The translations under genes were made by a program, and so were the position numbers. Below, one piece after another: positions 24,010 through 36,165 of a stretch of DNA of 64,000 nt. Under the pieces are notes generated by a model. It was not told the DNA's origin and made no database searches. It was given only the letters and a program-made list of their open reading frames with translations. Source of the stretch: Warburgia ugandensis (lineage: Eukaryota > Streptophyta > Magnoliopsida > Canellales > Canellaceae). The DNA lies in the NCBI GenBank assembly GCA_035236585.1, contig CP141139.1, positions 40,867,217-40,931,216 of the forward strand, given 5' to 3'. The number at the start of each line of letters is the position of its first letter. Within the stretch, counting starts at the first letter, position 1.

Positions 24010-24840
24010 TTTATCTAATGTCTTTTGCATAGAACCTTTGTCGTTCCGCCTTCCTTGGCAGTTTCGCCCCCTGTATAGTCATTGCATCTTGCCCTCTGGC
24101 CTGACGAACCTCTTCTTCGACTTCCTCCCTTTGGCTTGCCTCGGTCCCTTTTACCCCGTGCGACTCGTCGTGCCAAGGTACTTGAAGTCCACTAGCCGAT
24201 CTACTACTACCAAAGCAACACTCAGATTCTGCACATTCTGCCTCTGCAGTTATGCATGGTCCCAAGGTTGTAACCCAAGTGAAAGAACCTATCTTCGTTC
24301 GACATGTCCTTTATGTCAAGCATTAGCACAGAAAACGCTTTGATGTAGTCCCAGACCACTCTGGCATTACGTTCTCTAAGCTCAAATTCATCAAGGAATG
24401 ATGTTCCATCCACGACACATTACTAGGTAAGAACTGAGCCTTCAACTCAGCCTTTAGCTGCTCCCAGGTTCCGATAGAGCAATTGCCCATGCTGACCTCA
24501 TCCGACCTGGTCCGCCACCATAACGTTGGCATCAGCATCAAAATAAATCACTATCGTTTGTACCTTGGCTTCATCGGATAGCCTCTGCGCCGAAAATAAA
24601 TGTTCCATGTACCATATAAAGTTCTCTAAGACCTTTGTGTCCTGTTGCTAAAAGGTCTAAGCTCTGGAACCATGATTCTCGACGTCTCTAACCTCCCTAG
24701 CTCATGGCTCTTCTTAGAACGACAACCACCTCGTCCATCAGGTTCATCAACTGAGCCTGCAAGCTGCCGATCAAGTCCTCACTCTGAAGTCGATCTCCCT
24801 CCAATGAATCTAATTTGGTATTAAACACCCCCTTACACCA
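24010..24840 (-). pseudogene. Ty3/gypsy gag fragment, broken
   Basis: Read on the reverse strand, several frames together show a retrotransposon gag: DRLQSEDLIGSLQAQLMNLM (about 24800), RLSDEAKVQTI (about 24580), WWRTRSDEVSMGNCSIGTWE and LKAELKAQFLPSN (24520-24430), then DYIKAFSVLMLDIKDMSNED (about 24350). The WW.TR..W..LK..L..QF.P and Y...F..L pattern is the conserved core of plant gypsy gag. Several frameshifts and stops make it dead. It is on the opposite strand and 9 kb away from the pol fragment, so the two are separate insertions or have been rearranged. Confidence 0.8.
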
Positions 24841-25960
24841 TAGGGCTTCCCTTGCTTTCGCCTAGCTGTCTATTGAGTCGACTACTTCAGGTAGGGAGTG
24901 AATATTCAATTGATTTCATTCTGGTTTCGACCCTTGATCCTGTCAAGCCACCCCTCCTGACAATTCCTCATTTATCGATTTTATGCCAACTGGTATGTCC
25001 GGTAAGAATGTCTCCAAGACCAAATCTTGATCGTCCCCTGCAACATCTAGAACACTCCAAAACATGAAAATGATCATGAGGAGGAGTGAAGTGAGAAGAG
25101 GCAAAGGATTTGGTCAAAACCGATCAGGCGAGTCTCGATTTAATATAAGTACCATCAAACAAGCGATGTTATACATGACGTATACATAAAGATAACGGTA
25201 ATAAGACTTTCATGATCTTTTCCTGATGAGAGGAAGACGATATAGTCTCATCTCAATCCCACATAAAAAAAGAAAAATGGACAAGCATAGGTTCCTCATC
25301 ATGGCATACGAGATCTGAATGAGTGATTGGGGACTTTACATGCAATGCTAATGCATGAATCGATATGAATATCATGAAACATCCATCAAGTTCTCAAGTT
25401 CTATTATGCCTATGTCACAAGGGTCTCACGAACAAGTTTTTAACACTACCTCGATCGACACCTAGGCCGCAAATCTCATCACCCATCCCCCCCATCAAAT
25501 TAAAGGCGGGTAATGAAAATCACATTAGATTAGTAGGAATAGTTGCTAAAACATCTCTAGCGTCTCCACTACCCACAAAACAATCGACTAGAAGTACTAT
25601 TAGAGTAAGGGGCAGAGCAGCGAAGGGACTTCAAGTATTCATGTTCAAGAGCAAGAGTAAGTAAGGTTTAGGCGAGTAAGGAAAGGATAGATTCCCTTGT
25701 TTAGTACTAGAAGCAAGCTCGAACTACTAGAGAAATTGGGTGGGCCCTTGAAAAAAAAAAAACTAAATCAAAAAAGAAAGAAGAGAAATTTTTCCATGTT
25801 TCCCGAGAGAGGCTGCCTTCTCTCAGGCCAGCAGTCTTCTACTTCTAGTCGATTGCTCTATGACGGGCTTCCCTATTTCCTAGGCTCTACTCGCTCGTCT
25901 ACGCTCCAACCAAGCAAGTCATAATTGAAAAATGCATATAAAAAAAAATGGGAATCTTTT
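24841..25960. other. Unassigned stretch, no gene seen
   Basis: I see no recognisable gene. Open frames at 24852-25067, 25365-25664 and 25697-25924 are short and lack motifs. A poly(A) tract at about 25749-25762 and the following AAAGAAAGAAGAG run give a lysine-rich artefact. The segment lies between the gag fragment and the rps4 3' flank, within the organelle-like island. Confidence 0.3.
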
Positions 25961-26031
25961 TTTTTCAAGATAAATAAATAGATATATCTTGAAAAATCTA
26001 TTTATATATTTATCTTGATATATATCAAGAT
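25961..26031. promoter_or_regulatory. Two palindromes 3' of rps4, possible RNA-end hairpins
   Basis: A 12-bp perfect inverted repeat (TTTTTCAAGATA at 25961-25972, TATCTTGAAAAA at 25985-25996) has a 12-nt loop. It is followed by a perfect 20-bp palindrome, ATCTTGATATATATCAAGAT, at 26012-26031. Both lie about 140-210 bp downstream of the rps4 stop on the reverse strand. In plant mitochondria hairpins often mark mature 3' ends of mRNAs, so a former processing site is plausible. In the nucleus they have no expected role. Confidence 0.4.
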
Positions 26032-26171
26032 CTAGATGAATCCCTATCTCTTTATCTCTATCCATGGAGATACCTATCTATATGGAGAGAGATCTATCAT
26101 TGAATCTATCTAGACTAACGAGACTCTATCTAGATAGATATGTCCCTATGAGCGACTACGCCGATCTTTTC

Positions 26172-27545
26172 TTATATGTTTTGGCCACGACCGTTTTCAC
26201 TCTAAAGAGGAAGGTTTGGATCTTTCAATCTTATGTCATGAGAAATGTGACCTATGTTAGGTCCATAAGAGACCACAGCTTTTGGTGTTCTATGATTCAC
26301 CTCTAAATAATGAGTAGGTAGTTCGATCCTTTTTATTCTTCTCTTATTAGTAAACTGATGGGTGGATCCGAAGCTATAGGTCGAATTACTATATAAAGAA
26401 AAGTTTATAACTAAAGGACTTCTTGTTCGAGTAGGAAGACTTCAATTTTTCTCGTTCCTTCTCTTTGATAAGAAAATGAATTTGAAATGATATAAATTCC
26501 TCTTCATTCTATTGTGCTCTGCGAAGGAACTGCTAAGCATACTTTTGTGGATCCAAACTTCTTTGTTCTTTCTAAGTCTTCTTCTCGCATAGAAGAATGC
26601 AACTGTTGCAAAAATCAAGATTTGAGTAGTAGGCGGCACCCCCTCTTAGTTTTGAGTAGGCGGAACCATTCTGTTTTGGTTCTTCTCCACATTCTTACCA
26701 GGAGGAATTTGCCTATAATTTTTTGAACTAATATGTTGATATAGAAAGATCTCCTGATTTCTTCACCGCTGGTTCTCATGTCATTTTCTTGAAAAGATTA
26801 TTAGATCACCGTGGGACACTTTCAAATGAGTAATGCTAACCATTCCATTATTCACACAAACCCTTCGATGACTTATCGGCTGCCTTGCTTGAGGAATAGT
26901 TTCACAAAAATGGAGTAGTAGGCAGCACCCCCTCTTAGTTTTGTGTAGGCGGAACCATTCTGTTTTGGTTCTTCTCCACATTCTTACTGGGAGGAATTTG
27001 CCTATAATTTTTTCAACTGATATGTCCATATAGAAAGATCTCCTGATTTCTTCACAGCTGGTTCTCGCATCATTTTCTTGAAAAGATATTAGATCACCGT
27101 GGGACACTTTCAAATGAGTAATGCTTACCATTCCATTATTCACACAAACCCTTCGATGACTGATCAGCTGCCTTGCTTGAGGAATAGTTTCACAAAAATG
27201 GAGTAGTAGGCAGCACCCCCTCTTAGTTTTGTGTAGGCGGAACCATTTTGTTTTGGTTCTTCTCCACATTCTTACCGGGAGGAATTTGCCTATAATTTTT
27301 TCAATTGATATGTCCATATAGAAAGATCTCCTGATTTCTTCACCGCTGGTTCTTGCGTCATTTTCTTAAAAAGATATTAGATCACCGTGGGACACTTTCA
27401 AATGAGTAATGCTTACCATTCCATTATTCACACAAACCCTTCGATGACTTATCGACTGCCTTACTTGAGGAATAGTTTCACAAAAATAGAGACGAACCAG
27501 AATAACATCTGATCTTGTTTATGGATTAAGTGGAAAAGGGATATA
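26172..27545 (-). pseudogene. rps4: Mitochondrial rps4, 5'-truncated, with internal triplication
   Basis: RPS4 is a small-subunit ribosomal protein that binds 16S/18S-type rRNA through an S4 domain. The reverse strand enters at TSYIPF (about 27545), so roughly the first 90 codons are missing. It then shows the S4 domain LHFCETIPQARQLISHRRVC, VNNGMVSITHLKVSHGDLI, then IIGKFLPVRMWRRTKTEWFR, and repeats this block three times. The tail has SSFAEHNRMKRNLYHFK (about 26540) and LPTHYLEVNHRTPKAVVSYG (about 26310), and ends NGRGQNI with a stop at 26172-26174. A premature stop sits at 26202-26204. One open frame of 178 codons (27317-26781) runs through two repeat units. Because rps4 is mitochondrial in angiosperms, this marks the island as mitochondrial in origin. 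Confidence 0.93.
26624..27488 (-). repeat. Tandem triplication inside rps4, unit 288-289 bp
   Basis: The landmark GAGTAGTAGG recurs at 26624, 26913 and 27201, and CTCCTGATTT at 26751, 27040 and 27328. A 288-bp unit equals 96 codons and keeps the reading frame; the 289-bp copy does not. Copies differ at several positions, such as CCGCTG/CAGCTG and TTATCGGC/TGATCAGC, so the triplication is older than the 334-bp one at 11 kb. The junction fuses KRGCCLL directly to LHFCETIPQ. Confidence 0.93.
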
Positions 27546-28090
27546 TGAGGTTATTCAACTCATTTATAACGTAAGTGGGTAAGGCCTTCACATAAAGAGA
27601 AGGAATTCTAGGTCAGTGCCATCCCCGCTTCGCTTATTTTCTTTAAAAAAGAAGAAAAGAAAAACCAGTAGTGCCGCCTCCGATTCCTTCTCCATCTGCC
27701 CTGCCCATTCTGTGGCTACTATTTAATTAAAAGGTATTTTTCCTATTGCTTCCAATAGCTAGGCAACTGAGTCTGTCTGCTTTAAACCAACTAGATCTAC
27801 TGATTCCTCCAAAGGAGCTTCCTCTGCTTCGAGATATGCTTTAGATTTCTTACATATTGCGTGAAATTGCTTTTCCTTTATTACTAAACCTATTGCCTAA
27901 GACCATCCCTCAATCTCTACTATCCTAACTCTGCTCTAGCTCTAGGACAGTACGGGGAAGACTTCCTATAATAAAGGAGGAAAGGGGAGATATTCATTAA
28001 ACCAAAAGCCAACAAAAGAACCAGAAACAATACAGTCAATGATCAAGGTACTAAGACCAAGACAGTCATTAAAGCAGTAAGAGTTGAACC
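27546..28090. other. Right edge of the organelle-like island
   Basis: Sequence upstream of the truncated rps4 is not the native rps4 5' end and no gene is recognised. It still has mitochondrial-like style up to about 28.0 kb and then gives way to AT-rich nuclear repeats. The exact end is not resolved. Confidence 0.3.
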
Positions 28091-29429
28091 AGAAGGCATT
28101 TATTAAACCAACAAAACATCACTCTGGCTTACAGTCACCAAGGCATAGAAGAGGTTATGCATCTTGTCAATAATGCATTGATAATTCCAAAGGTGTATTG
28201 TCTATGCTAACTACTATAAGAACAGAAATCCAAATGTGTTGAGCATATTAAAAACCCAACATTCTATTGACTACTATGTGCAGAGATTTTATCAGTCTAT
28301 AGCTACTACTATTTTGCCATCAATTTGCTACTAATTTGCCAATTGATTTGCTAGGGTTTTGTCATAGTTTAAAATATTGAAAAATTGGATGTTTTGCTAC
28401 TTAATTAGCTTTTGATTGAAATATTTTTCCTATGTAGGAAAAATATAAAATGAATAAAATTAAGAATAATGAGAACAATTCATCTTGAGTAACCCTCATA
28501 AGAGAAATGTCAAAGGACAAAAAAAAATAGAAAGAATTAAAAAGGATGCATGAAATGGATTTGTAGAGTGCAGCTTATCTCTTGAATCAACAAAGATTAA
28601 GGAATCGGACATGGGAAGTAGGCAAAGAAGTGAAAAATCTCAATGTTTGGGTTTGCGGTTCCCATTTGAAACTGCTGATCAATGAGCATGTTCTTATCAA
28701 TTTGAATGAGCTTGAAAGTTCCAATGATGATGACACTGATAAAGATCATTGATTTTCTTTTGATTTTAATTGCATTGCTTAGAGAATTAAATTAATTAAG
28801 AGGTTATGAAAGGAAGGTCAAACTGGTAATGTTAGTTTTAGGAAGCGAGAGGAACCACTTTAATTCTTTGATTTATAGCTCTTGGCTTATAGTTCTTATT
28901 TTAACAGGATCTATTTGATATTGAAGCTTTACATTCACAGGACCTACAAAAGTGTGGTGTGAGTTGAATGCCAGGAGGCCAAATTTTCATGAGGTGGTTC
29001 CAAATTCGTTCTTTGATCTTGTAGACAAGTTCTTAATATATTCTTAGGCTTCTATTACTAAAACAATGCCATTAATTGATGTAATCTATGAGAATGAGAT
29101 GGCTTATGAGAGTGATAGTACTAGTGACAAGAATGCTTAAGGAGGCAAATTAAAATATAACATTTTATGTATGTAATTAAAGGATGTTTAATTAGGAGTT
29201 GTCCCATCTCTTTACAAGTGTTCCTTTTGGGGGAGGGGGGGGGGGGGGGGTTGTGTTTAATAGGAATTCACTATTTATATAATTATATATATTTGGATAT
29301 ATATATATATATATATGTAGTTATATATGATGCAAGTACATAAAAAAACAACCCAACTAGAGAAGTCATTGGAAGGACTTAAATGATTTGTAATCTTTTT
29401 AAAAGAAATTAGAAAGATGATTTTCTAAA
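28091..29429. other. AT-rich nuclear repeat sequence, no gene seen
   Basis: No coding region is recognised. A G-rich tract (five G, one A, sixteen G) occupies 29229-29250 and an AT dinucleotide run lies at about 29297-29316. Short phrases with repeated TTTGCTA (28310-28400) look like transposon subterminal sequence. The segment may be the outer part of the decayed CACTA region that follows. Confidence 0.3.
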
Positions 29430-31600
29430 ATAGCCTTTAAAACTAGGTGTATGCGAATTGATATGAACCATTGATCAATAATCGACAGTGAATATGAGTT
29501 TTCTAGCAACTTGTTAATTGTCTAATTTTCTATCCATGGAAAAAATAAATAAATAATCAAACCAACAATCTAAATGGCTGAAATCACATGATTACATTTA
29601 ATGATCAATGACAAGAAAATAAATCTACGTTTAATATTGGTTCTCATTTGATATAAGAAAGATCTTAATGTTGATTAAAAAGCACTGTTTCTAAAGACTA
29701 TTCAAGGTTCCATCTTTAAAAATGACATTCTTAAAGACAATTCAAGCTTTCACCTTTTACATTTTTAAGACAATTTGAGGTTCTGTCTCAGAATGATGAG
29801 TACCATACACATCTGCCTTCAAAATTTTGGTATTGAACTCACCTATTCTTCTCTCTTATGTTTCCATTTTTATATATTAGATTGAATTTTGACTATTGGA
29901 TGGCCAAACAAATGTGAATTTGACCACCAATTACCGTTAACTACCCGTATACCATCAATCCATTCATCTAAAACATGGATTGGGTTATTGATCATGGTTA
30001 AAGTTATTGGCATGCAAAATTAAAATTTTATAACTACATGATTGAATTGTGCCTTGATTTGAACCATTGATCAATAAACCAACTATGCATATATGAGTTT
30101 TCTAGTAAGTGGTGAATTGTCTGATTTGCTATCCATGGTTCAGCAATCTAAATGATCAAGATTGAGATTTTATATTTAATGATCAATGAAATTTAAATAG
30201 ATCTATTATTAATATTGGTTCTCATTTCATCTAAGATAGATTTGAACTATCGATTAAAAAGTGATGTTTTTAAAGATCGTTCAGGTTTCCATCTTTAAAA
30301 ATGACATTTTTAAAGATGGTTCAAGCTTCTATTTTTTAAAATGCTTCTATCTTTAAAAATGGAATTTTTAAAGATGGTTCAGGGCTCTATCTTGAAAACG
30401 ACGAGTACTGTACATGCCTGCCTTAAAAATGTTTGATATTAAACCTGATATTTCCCTCCCCTAGTTACTATTTTTATAGTGAGATTGAATTTTGACCATT
30501 GATGGTAAAAAAAAAAAAGAATCTGACCACCAACTACTATTGGCTACGCATATACCATAGATTTGAATGTCCAAAATATGGATTGGGTCATTGATCAATG
30601 ATTAAAATTACTGGTCTACGAAATCAACAATCCATAACTGTGCATATCAGTGATACTAAATGTATGTACATTGATCTAAATTGTTAATCAACAATCAATG
30701 GTGTAGATTTGAGCTTTTTGGCAAATGGTGTGTTGTCTAATTTCCTATCCATGGTTAGAATATCATAGCAATATGAATGATCGAGATTGCATGATTATGT
30801 TTAGTGACTAATGAGAAAAAAACATGCCTGTGGTTAATATTGATTCTCTTTTGAGCTAAGAAATATTTGAAAAGTTGATTAAAAGGTGATGTTTCTAAAG
30901 ATGGTTCAGGGTTCTACCTTTAAAACAATGTTTTTAAAGACATTCATGCTTTCATCTTTAAAACTACATTTTAAAGATGATTTAGGGTTCCATCTTAAAA
31001 ATGACAAGTATTGTATGTGTCATCCTTTGAGTTACCATTTTTTATATATTGGATTGAATTTTGACCTTTAGATGTCTGGAAAAGTATGAATCTAACCACC
31101 AACTACTATTGGCTACACGTATACCAAAGATTCAACCATCCAAAACACAGACCGAGTTGTCAATCAATGGTTAAAGTTATTGGTTTGCAAAATCAATCAT
31201 ATATAAATGTTCTAATCAATGATAATAAATGCATGTTCAATGACCTGAACCATTGATCAATGATATGAATCTAACTTTTCAAACAACTAGTGAATTGTCT
31301 AATTTTATATCCATGGCTAGAAAATTAGATCAGCAATCTGAATATCCAAGATCTCATGATTATGTTTAATGATTGATGACAAAAAAATGGATCTATGGTT
31401 AACATTGGTTCTCATTTGATATAAGAAAGCTTTGAACCATCAATTAAAAAGTAATGCCTCTAAAGATGCTTCAAGGTTTTGTCTCTAAAAACATTGTTTT
31501 AGAGGCAGTTCAGGATTCTATCTTGAAAAAATGTGTATCGTATCTGTCTGCCTTAAATATTTTATTGCATAAAACTACCTATTCCCCACTCCCTCTCCTT
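29430..31600. repeat. Four degenerate tandem repeats of about 0.6 kb
   Basis: Landmarks recur in order in each copy: GAACCATTGATCAAT, then TATCCATGG (about 29533, 30130, 30747, 31308), then a TTGGTTCTCATTT-like motif, then several TTTTTAAAGATGGTTCAGG-like elements, then a CTGCCTT. Spacing of TATCCATGG is about 600, 617 and 560 bp. The internal AAAGA(T/C)GGTTC elements and their inverses (CCATCTTTAAAAA) resemble subterminal repeats of plant CACTA elements and resemble those at 36.9-37.3 kb. I read the array as an expanded subterminal region of a CACTA transposon. Confidence 0.7.
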
Positions 31601-31641
31601 CCCATCAATCCCTCATACCATAGCATTCTTCCTCCCTTTAT

Positions 31642-31643
<2 letters not shown>

Positions 31644-31705
<62 letters not shown>
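31644..31705. repeat. (CT)n microsatellite, 62 bp
   Basis: A pure CT run of about 31 units ends the repeat array; a shorter CT-rich patch follows at 31760-31780. Open frames here with poly-serine/leucine are artefacts of the repeat. Confidence 0.98.
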
Positions 31706-31707
<2 letters not shown>

Positions 31708-34700
31708 ATCCCTCATCTTCGAAAAAACCTGATGACCTTCATCAGTGACTAGGTAGTTTTCTCTCTCCCCCTCTCTCTATGCACCATCAACCATTGATTT
31801 ACAAGTAGGTGCTCTAACCCCACCAATTTCAATATTTCCACTAAGATTTTAATTAAATTTATGATGATTTTGGTTATACTATATGTTAAATTTCATATCC
31901 CCAAAGTAATGGGATGATTGATATGAGTTTTATATGCTTCAAATCATGCTTAATTTACTGCTTTAATTTGATGTGTGAACCTTTGAAGTTGTGATCAAAT
32001 GTGATGTTTTATTACTATTTAAGATGGTGTGAAAATACATGATTCAATTGTAAATCTTGATTATTCAAATCTTTGATTTTTATAAGTGAAAATTTACATG
32101 TGTTGAACATATCTTTAAATGTCAAAATCATTCACTTTTGTAAATATGAATCTTATGGTTTTTGATGGAAACGGGTGACTTCTAGCATGGATTTTTAAGC
32201 ATATGTTTTTAGGTAAGATTTTCATGATTGGAAACATGAAAATGTGTATTGGATTCTCTAGTTTTAAGATGTATTGGAGGAGGAACGGATTGTTAAACCA
32301 GTTGACCTATCCAGTGCACTTTGTGACTAATTGAGTTTTTGACACACGAGTGACCCCCTAATCAGTTGGCACACCTAGAGGACCCTTGAGTAATTAGTGT
32401 ACCAGATAAATCTCTAATTCGTTGACACATTCAATGGACTGTCCAATGTATAGTGCACCAGATGACCTATCTAGCACTTAGAGCTCCAGATGGCTAGTTT
32501 GGTACATGATGCTCCAGTCAACTCTTTTGGCACTTGGGGCTACAGTTGGTTTGAGTGGCATCTATTGCATTTGTTGACCTCTCTAGTATTTGGTGCATTT
32601 ACACTCAGTGAATGAGCTATCCATGACTCACAGTTCATTGTAGTTTATTTAGCAATGCCCATGGTACACAAGCAATGTGCATGACACATGAGTAGTAAGC
32701 ATTGGACCTTGATTAGTGAAATGATTTTCTAAACAATGTACTTTACATGGAGACAATGGCTGGCTGAGTGAGGGCAATCACCATAGTGCATTGTGCACAA
32801 GCTAGTGTGCATGATGCACTAGCTATGCACATAGCACTTTGGGCATGGTGCATCTTACACAGAATATGTGTGTAACACTCATTTGTTTGGATTTTCCTTT
32901 GGTTTCACGTGTTTTGTGCACTTGAGATAGTGTAATTGATGAGGTGCATATGGTTTAGATATTTGAATTCCTTAGGTTAAATTCTAAGAAAGTTACCAAT
33001 TAAAAAAATGCAGTATTAATCTCTTTTTCTCTTAGTTTATTAATGTTTTCTCTACTTTGAATTGTGCATGGAAATGGTACTCTAATCAATTTCTACCCAT
33101 TTGATATCTATTAGATAATAATGCATAATAGCTAATCCCTATGATTTGGTGTTGCTTGCACTAAATAGAAAATATCTGCATGCAATAATTAATAATTTTG
33201 TGTATTTTCCAAATATTGGTGTATGGGCACTAATGTTAAGGATATTTATTTGCTTTTGCATGTTCTATAAGAAGTTCTTACAATTCTTAAGAACAATACA
33301 CTGGAAAAGAATTGTTTTTTTATAATCTATTGCAAAAAAAATTCATTTTAGAATGATAATGAATGAATTATTGAACATATTAAATGTAGAAATGAGTTTT
33401 GGTGCATTTGTTTTGAATGAAATGTTTTGCCTTGTGCAGAAAAAATGGAATGTGAAGAACATCAAGAATATAAAGAGCACTCCAACCTAAACATCTCTCA
33501 TAAAATAAAGGACAAAGGGTGAACAAAAATAAAAAAGATTATTAAGAGAAAGTCAAAGGGAATAAAAGATGGAGTCAAGTAAAATAGTAAAGGACAAGAG
33601 ATAGGTGAGAGTGCAGTATCTTATATCATTTACCTTTGCTATATAATAAGAAGCATGGTGCCTATTATGATTAATAATTGGTGACATTTCTCCAATAATA
33701 AAAGATTCAATATGAAAAATGGTGAAGGTATGTAAATGCTCTACGTTTCATAATATAATGTGTACCTCATCGTGTTGTTTTCAAATAGAGTAACGTACTT
33801 AAGGTAAGTAAATACTCTATATTACATAATATAATGCGTACCTCATCATGTTATTTTCAAATAGAGTAATGTACTTATTTGTACTTTATAGTTTGCCTTT
33901 GACATACCTAATGATAAGAAGATGTGTACTTTGTAAAGATTTGGTGAGTGAACAATGGAGAAAATGAAAGACCTACCTTGCTTGTAACTACATACTTCCA
34001 AATGTTGATGATCTGTCAAGGCTATATAGATTCCTAACATTTATGCTAACATCATTGCTTAGGATGTGTGGAATGAATTAGTAAAGTGTTGCCTACCTCC
34101 TAAATTTGAGGTATATGCTAAACTAATATTTGATTGAATTAATTATAACATTTAATTCAGCTTAATTATGAACATTTCATTGCATCAAATGTATAAGTAA
34201 AGAGTGCTCAAGGGATAAAAGTGTGTGCGATCAATCATATGCAGCACTACCTCTTTAGGTTGGGCTATACTAGGTTGGAAGAACATCAAGCAAGTATATG
34301 TGAGAGTTCAGTTCTATCTAATTCTATCAGTGTTATATTTGATTACTTAACTTTGTTATCTCCCTTAGCAGTAAAAGAAAACTGACACGATGAATTCACA
34401 TGAGCACCATCCTATGGAAAATGGAGCCTTCACAATAGGGTAATGCCAAAACCTTTAAAAATGAAGCTACTTCACATGCTACATCTCTAATCATAAGTGG
34501 TTGATGTGCCCACCCTTGTTTTGTTTTTAGAATATAATAGAATAATATAGATCAATTAATAGAATTGATAGTGTTCTTATAATTAATTGTTCAAGAAGAG
34601 TTGACCCAAGAAACAACATCTATAGGGACTCTAAGCAACACTTAGGATGGCATTTACTATAGGGCTTTGGACAACAAGGAGGAGCATGCTACTTGAGTAA

Positions 34701-35499
34701 GGGGCCAAGGGTGTGGTGTTTTTCCTCCCATATTCTTTCATTGGGAAGCATCTCAATCTAGCTACAAGGCCTATAAGCAGTTAAAAGTGCAACTTTGAAT
34801 GAGTTACACAAGGATTTAAAGAGGGAAATAATGGGAGAGTTACAAAGTATGAGAAATCAAAAGATAGCTTCTCTTACCCTTAGGCCTCATTTTCATATCA
34901 GTCACAATTCTCCTATGGAAGAAGATAAGCAACAGAAACATGCGCCATCTAAGAGAGAAATTTTGGCCAAGGACGTATACATATGTAGGCATGTTTAGAT
35001 TTTCATTATCCAATTAATTCCTTACCTCATCTATTCTTATGTATAAAGTATTTTTTATTTACATATGGATCAATGCTTAATGGCTTTGATAAAATTGAAC
35101 TGGTACTAATATTTGCATTTATTTTCATGATAAAATTGAATGTCTTCATTGAACAATTTTATATTGATTAATATTTTTTGCAACTTTATAATTGTCTAAG
35201 GATCAATTGGAAGTTCTAGCGAACATGCCTCTAAGCTTGAGGTCCCTTTATGAACTCATCAATGAAGATAAGGTAATCAACCCTCTATTAATATAGCTCA
35301 AAATGTTGATAATGACACAGTTGAAGTACCATTTATAACAAAGGACCTTGTAGGGTTTGTAAATGGGATGAACTTGAATATGTGCACATTTGCTCCTATA
35401 TCAAGTATGCATTGCTTTGATAAGAACCTTTGAAATTATGTGTTAATCAATAATGAAAGTAATGATTATATCTTTTCTATGCATACCTTCATGATTAAA
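31706..35499. other. AT-rich region, likely interior of decayed CACTA element
   Basis: No intact gene is seen. A stretch at 32320-32880 repeats phrases on a GTGCA/GGCACTTGG theme (for example TTGGTGCAT, CACTAGCTATGCACATAGCA). Between 34600 and 35010 short open pieces such as NELHKDLKREIMGELQSMRN (34795) might derive from a transposon accessory protein, but I cannot name it. Position between the 0.6-kb repeats and the Ulp1-like relic suggests the inside of one element. Confidence 0.3.
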
Positions 35500-36165
35500 T
35501 ATAGACATTAAAGGTCAATGGCATTTATAAATTCATTGACCACAATGTGATTTGTGGAGCAAGGGAGTAATGGTCCATGGAGAGGATAGTGGACCATATT
35601 CTACTAGGTTTTTTGCTGCTCAAAGGGGCATTCCTTGATGATTCCCTATAATAGTGGGTAAATTTTAACATCCTATCTTTCCAAATAATGTTCTACATAT
35701 AAAATTTAAGGATTGTAAACTTACTTGTAATTTATATAATTGTGTTTATACATCTCATTTGATATAGATTGTTTTTTATGTGCATGCACATTTTTATTCT
35801 TGTGGAGCACACATTCATGCCTTGCTGATGAAAATCATAAATAAGTGTTTCTTTTCATGTATTATAATAGTGTAATATTAGCTAATAATTAATCTTTTAT
35901 TGAAATTTAATGCATTTGAATTATAAATTTGAACTTCACGGTTGAGATGAGCTCAATGAAGCAAGACTAAAAACTCACTTCGAAGAAGGTTAAGGTAATA
36001 AAACTAATTAATTACTCTATTATATAAATTGAAGTTACAATTAGACGTGATTGATATTTATTGATTGTTTTTGTTTTCATTGTTGTGCAGTGCCCTAGAT
36101 AACATTCTAATTGGGAGTGTGGTTACCATGGTTTGAGATACATGAGAATTCTAGAAAGTTAAGAC
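35500..36165 (+). pseudogene. Relic of a Ulp1/C48-like protease domain of a CACTA transposon
   Basis: Two motifs of the Ulp1-like C-terminal domain common in plant CACTA proteins survive. At 35637-35657 the sequence encodes MIPYNSG, matching the usual IPYN.G before the histidine motif. At 36091-36165, immediately after a TTGTGCAG splice-acceptor-like site, it encodes CPR-stop-HSNWECGYHGLRYMRI, matching the CPrQ....ECGYyVmRYM block that carries the catalytic cysteine. Upstream, YKFIDHNVICGARE fits the start of the domain. The HW motif is not found, and stops are frequent, so it is dead. Confidence 0.65.
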
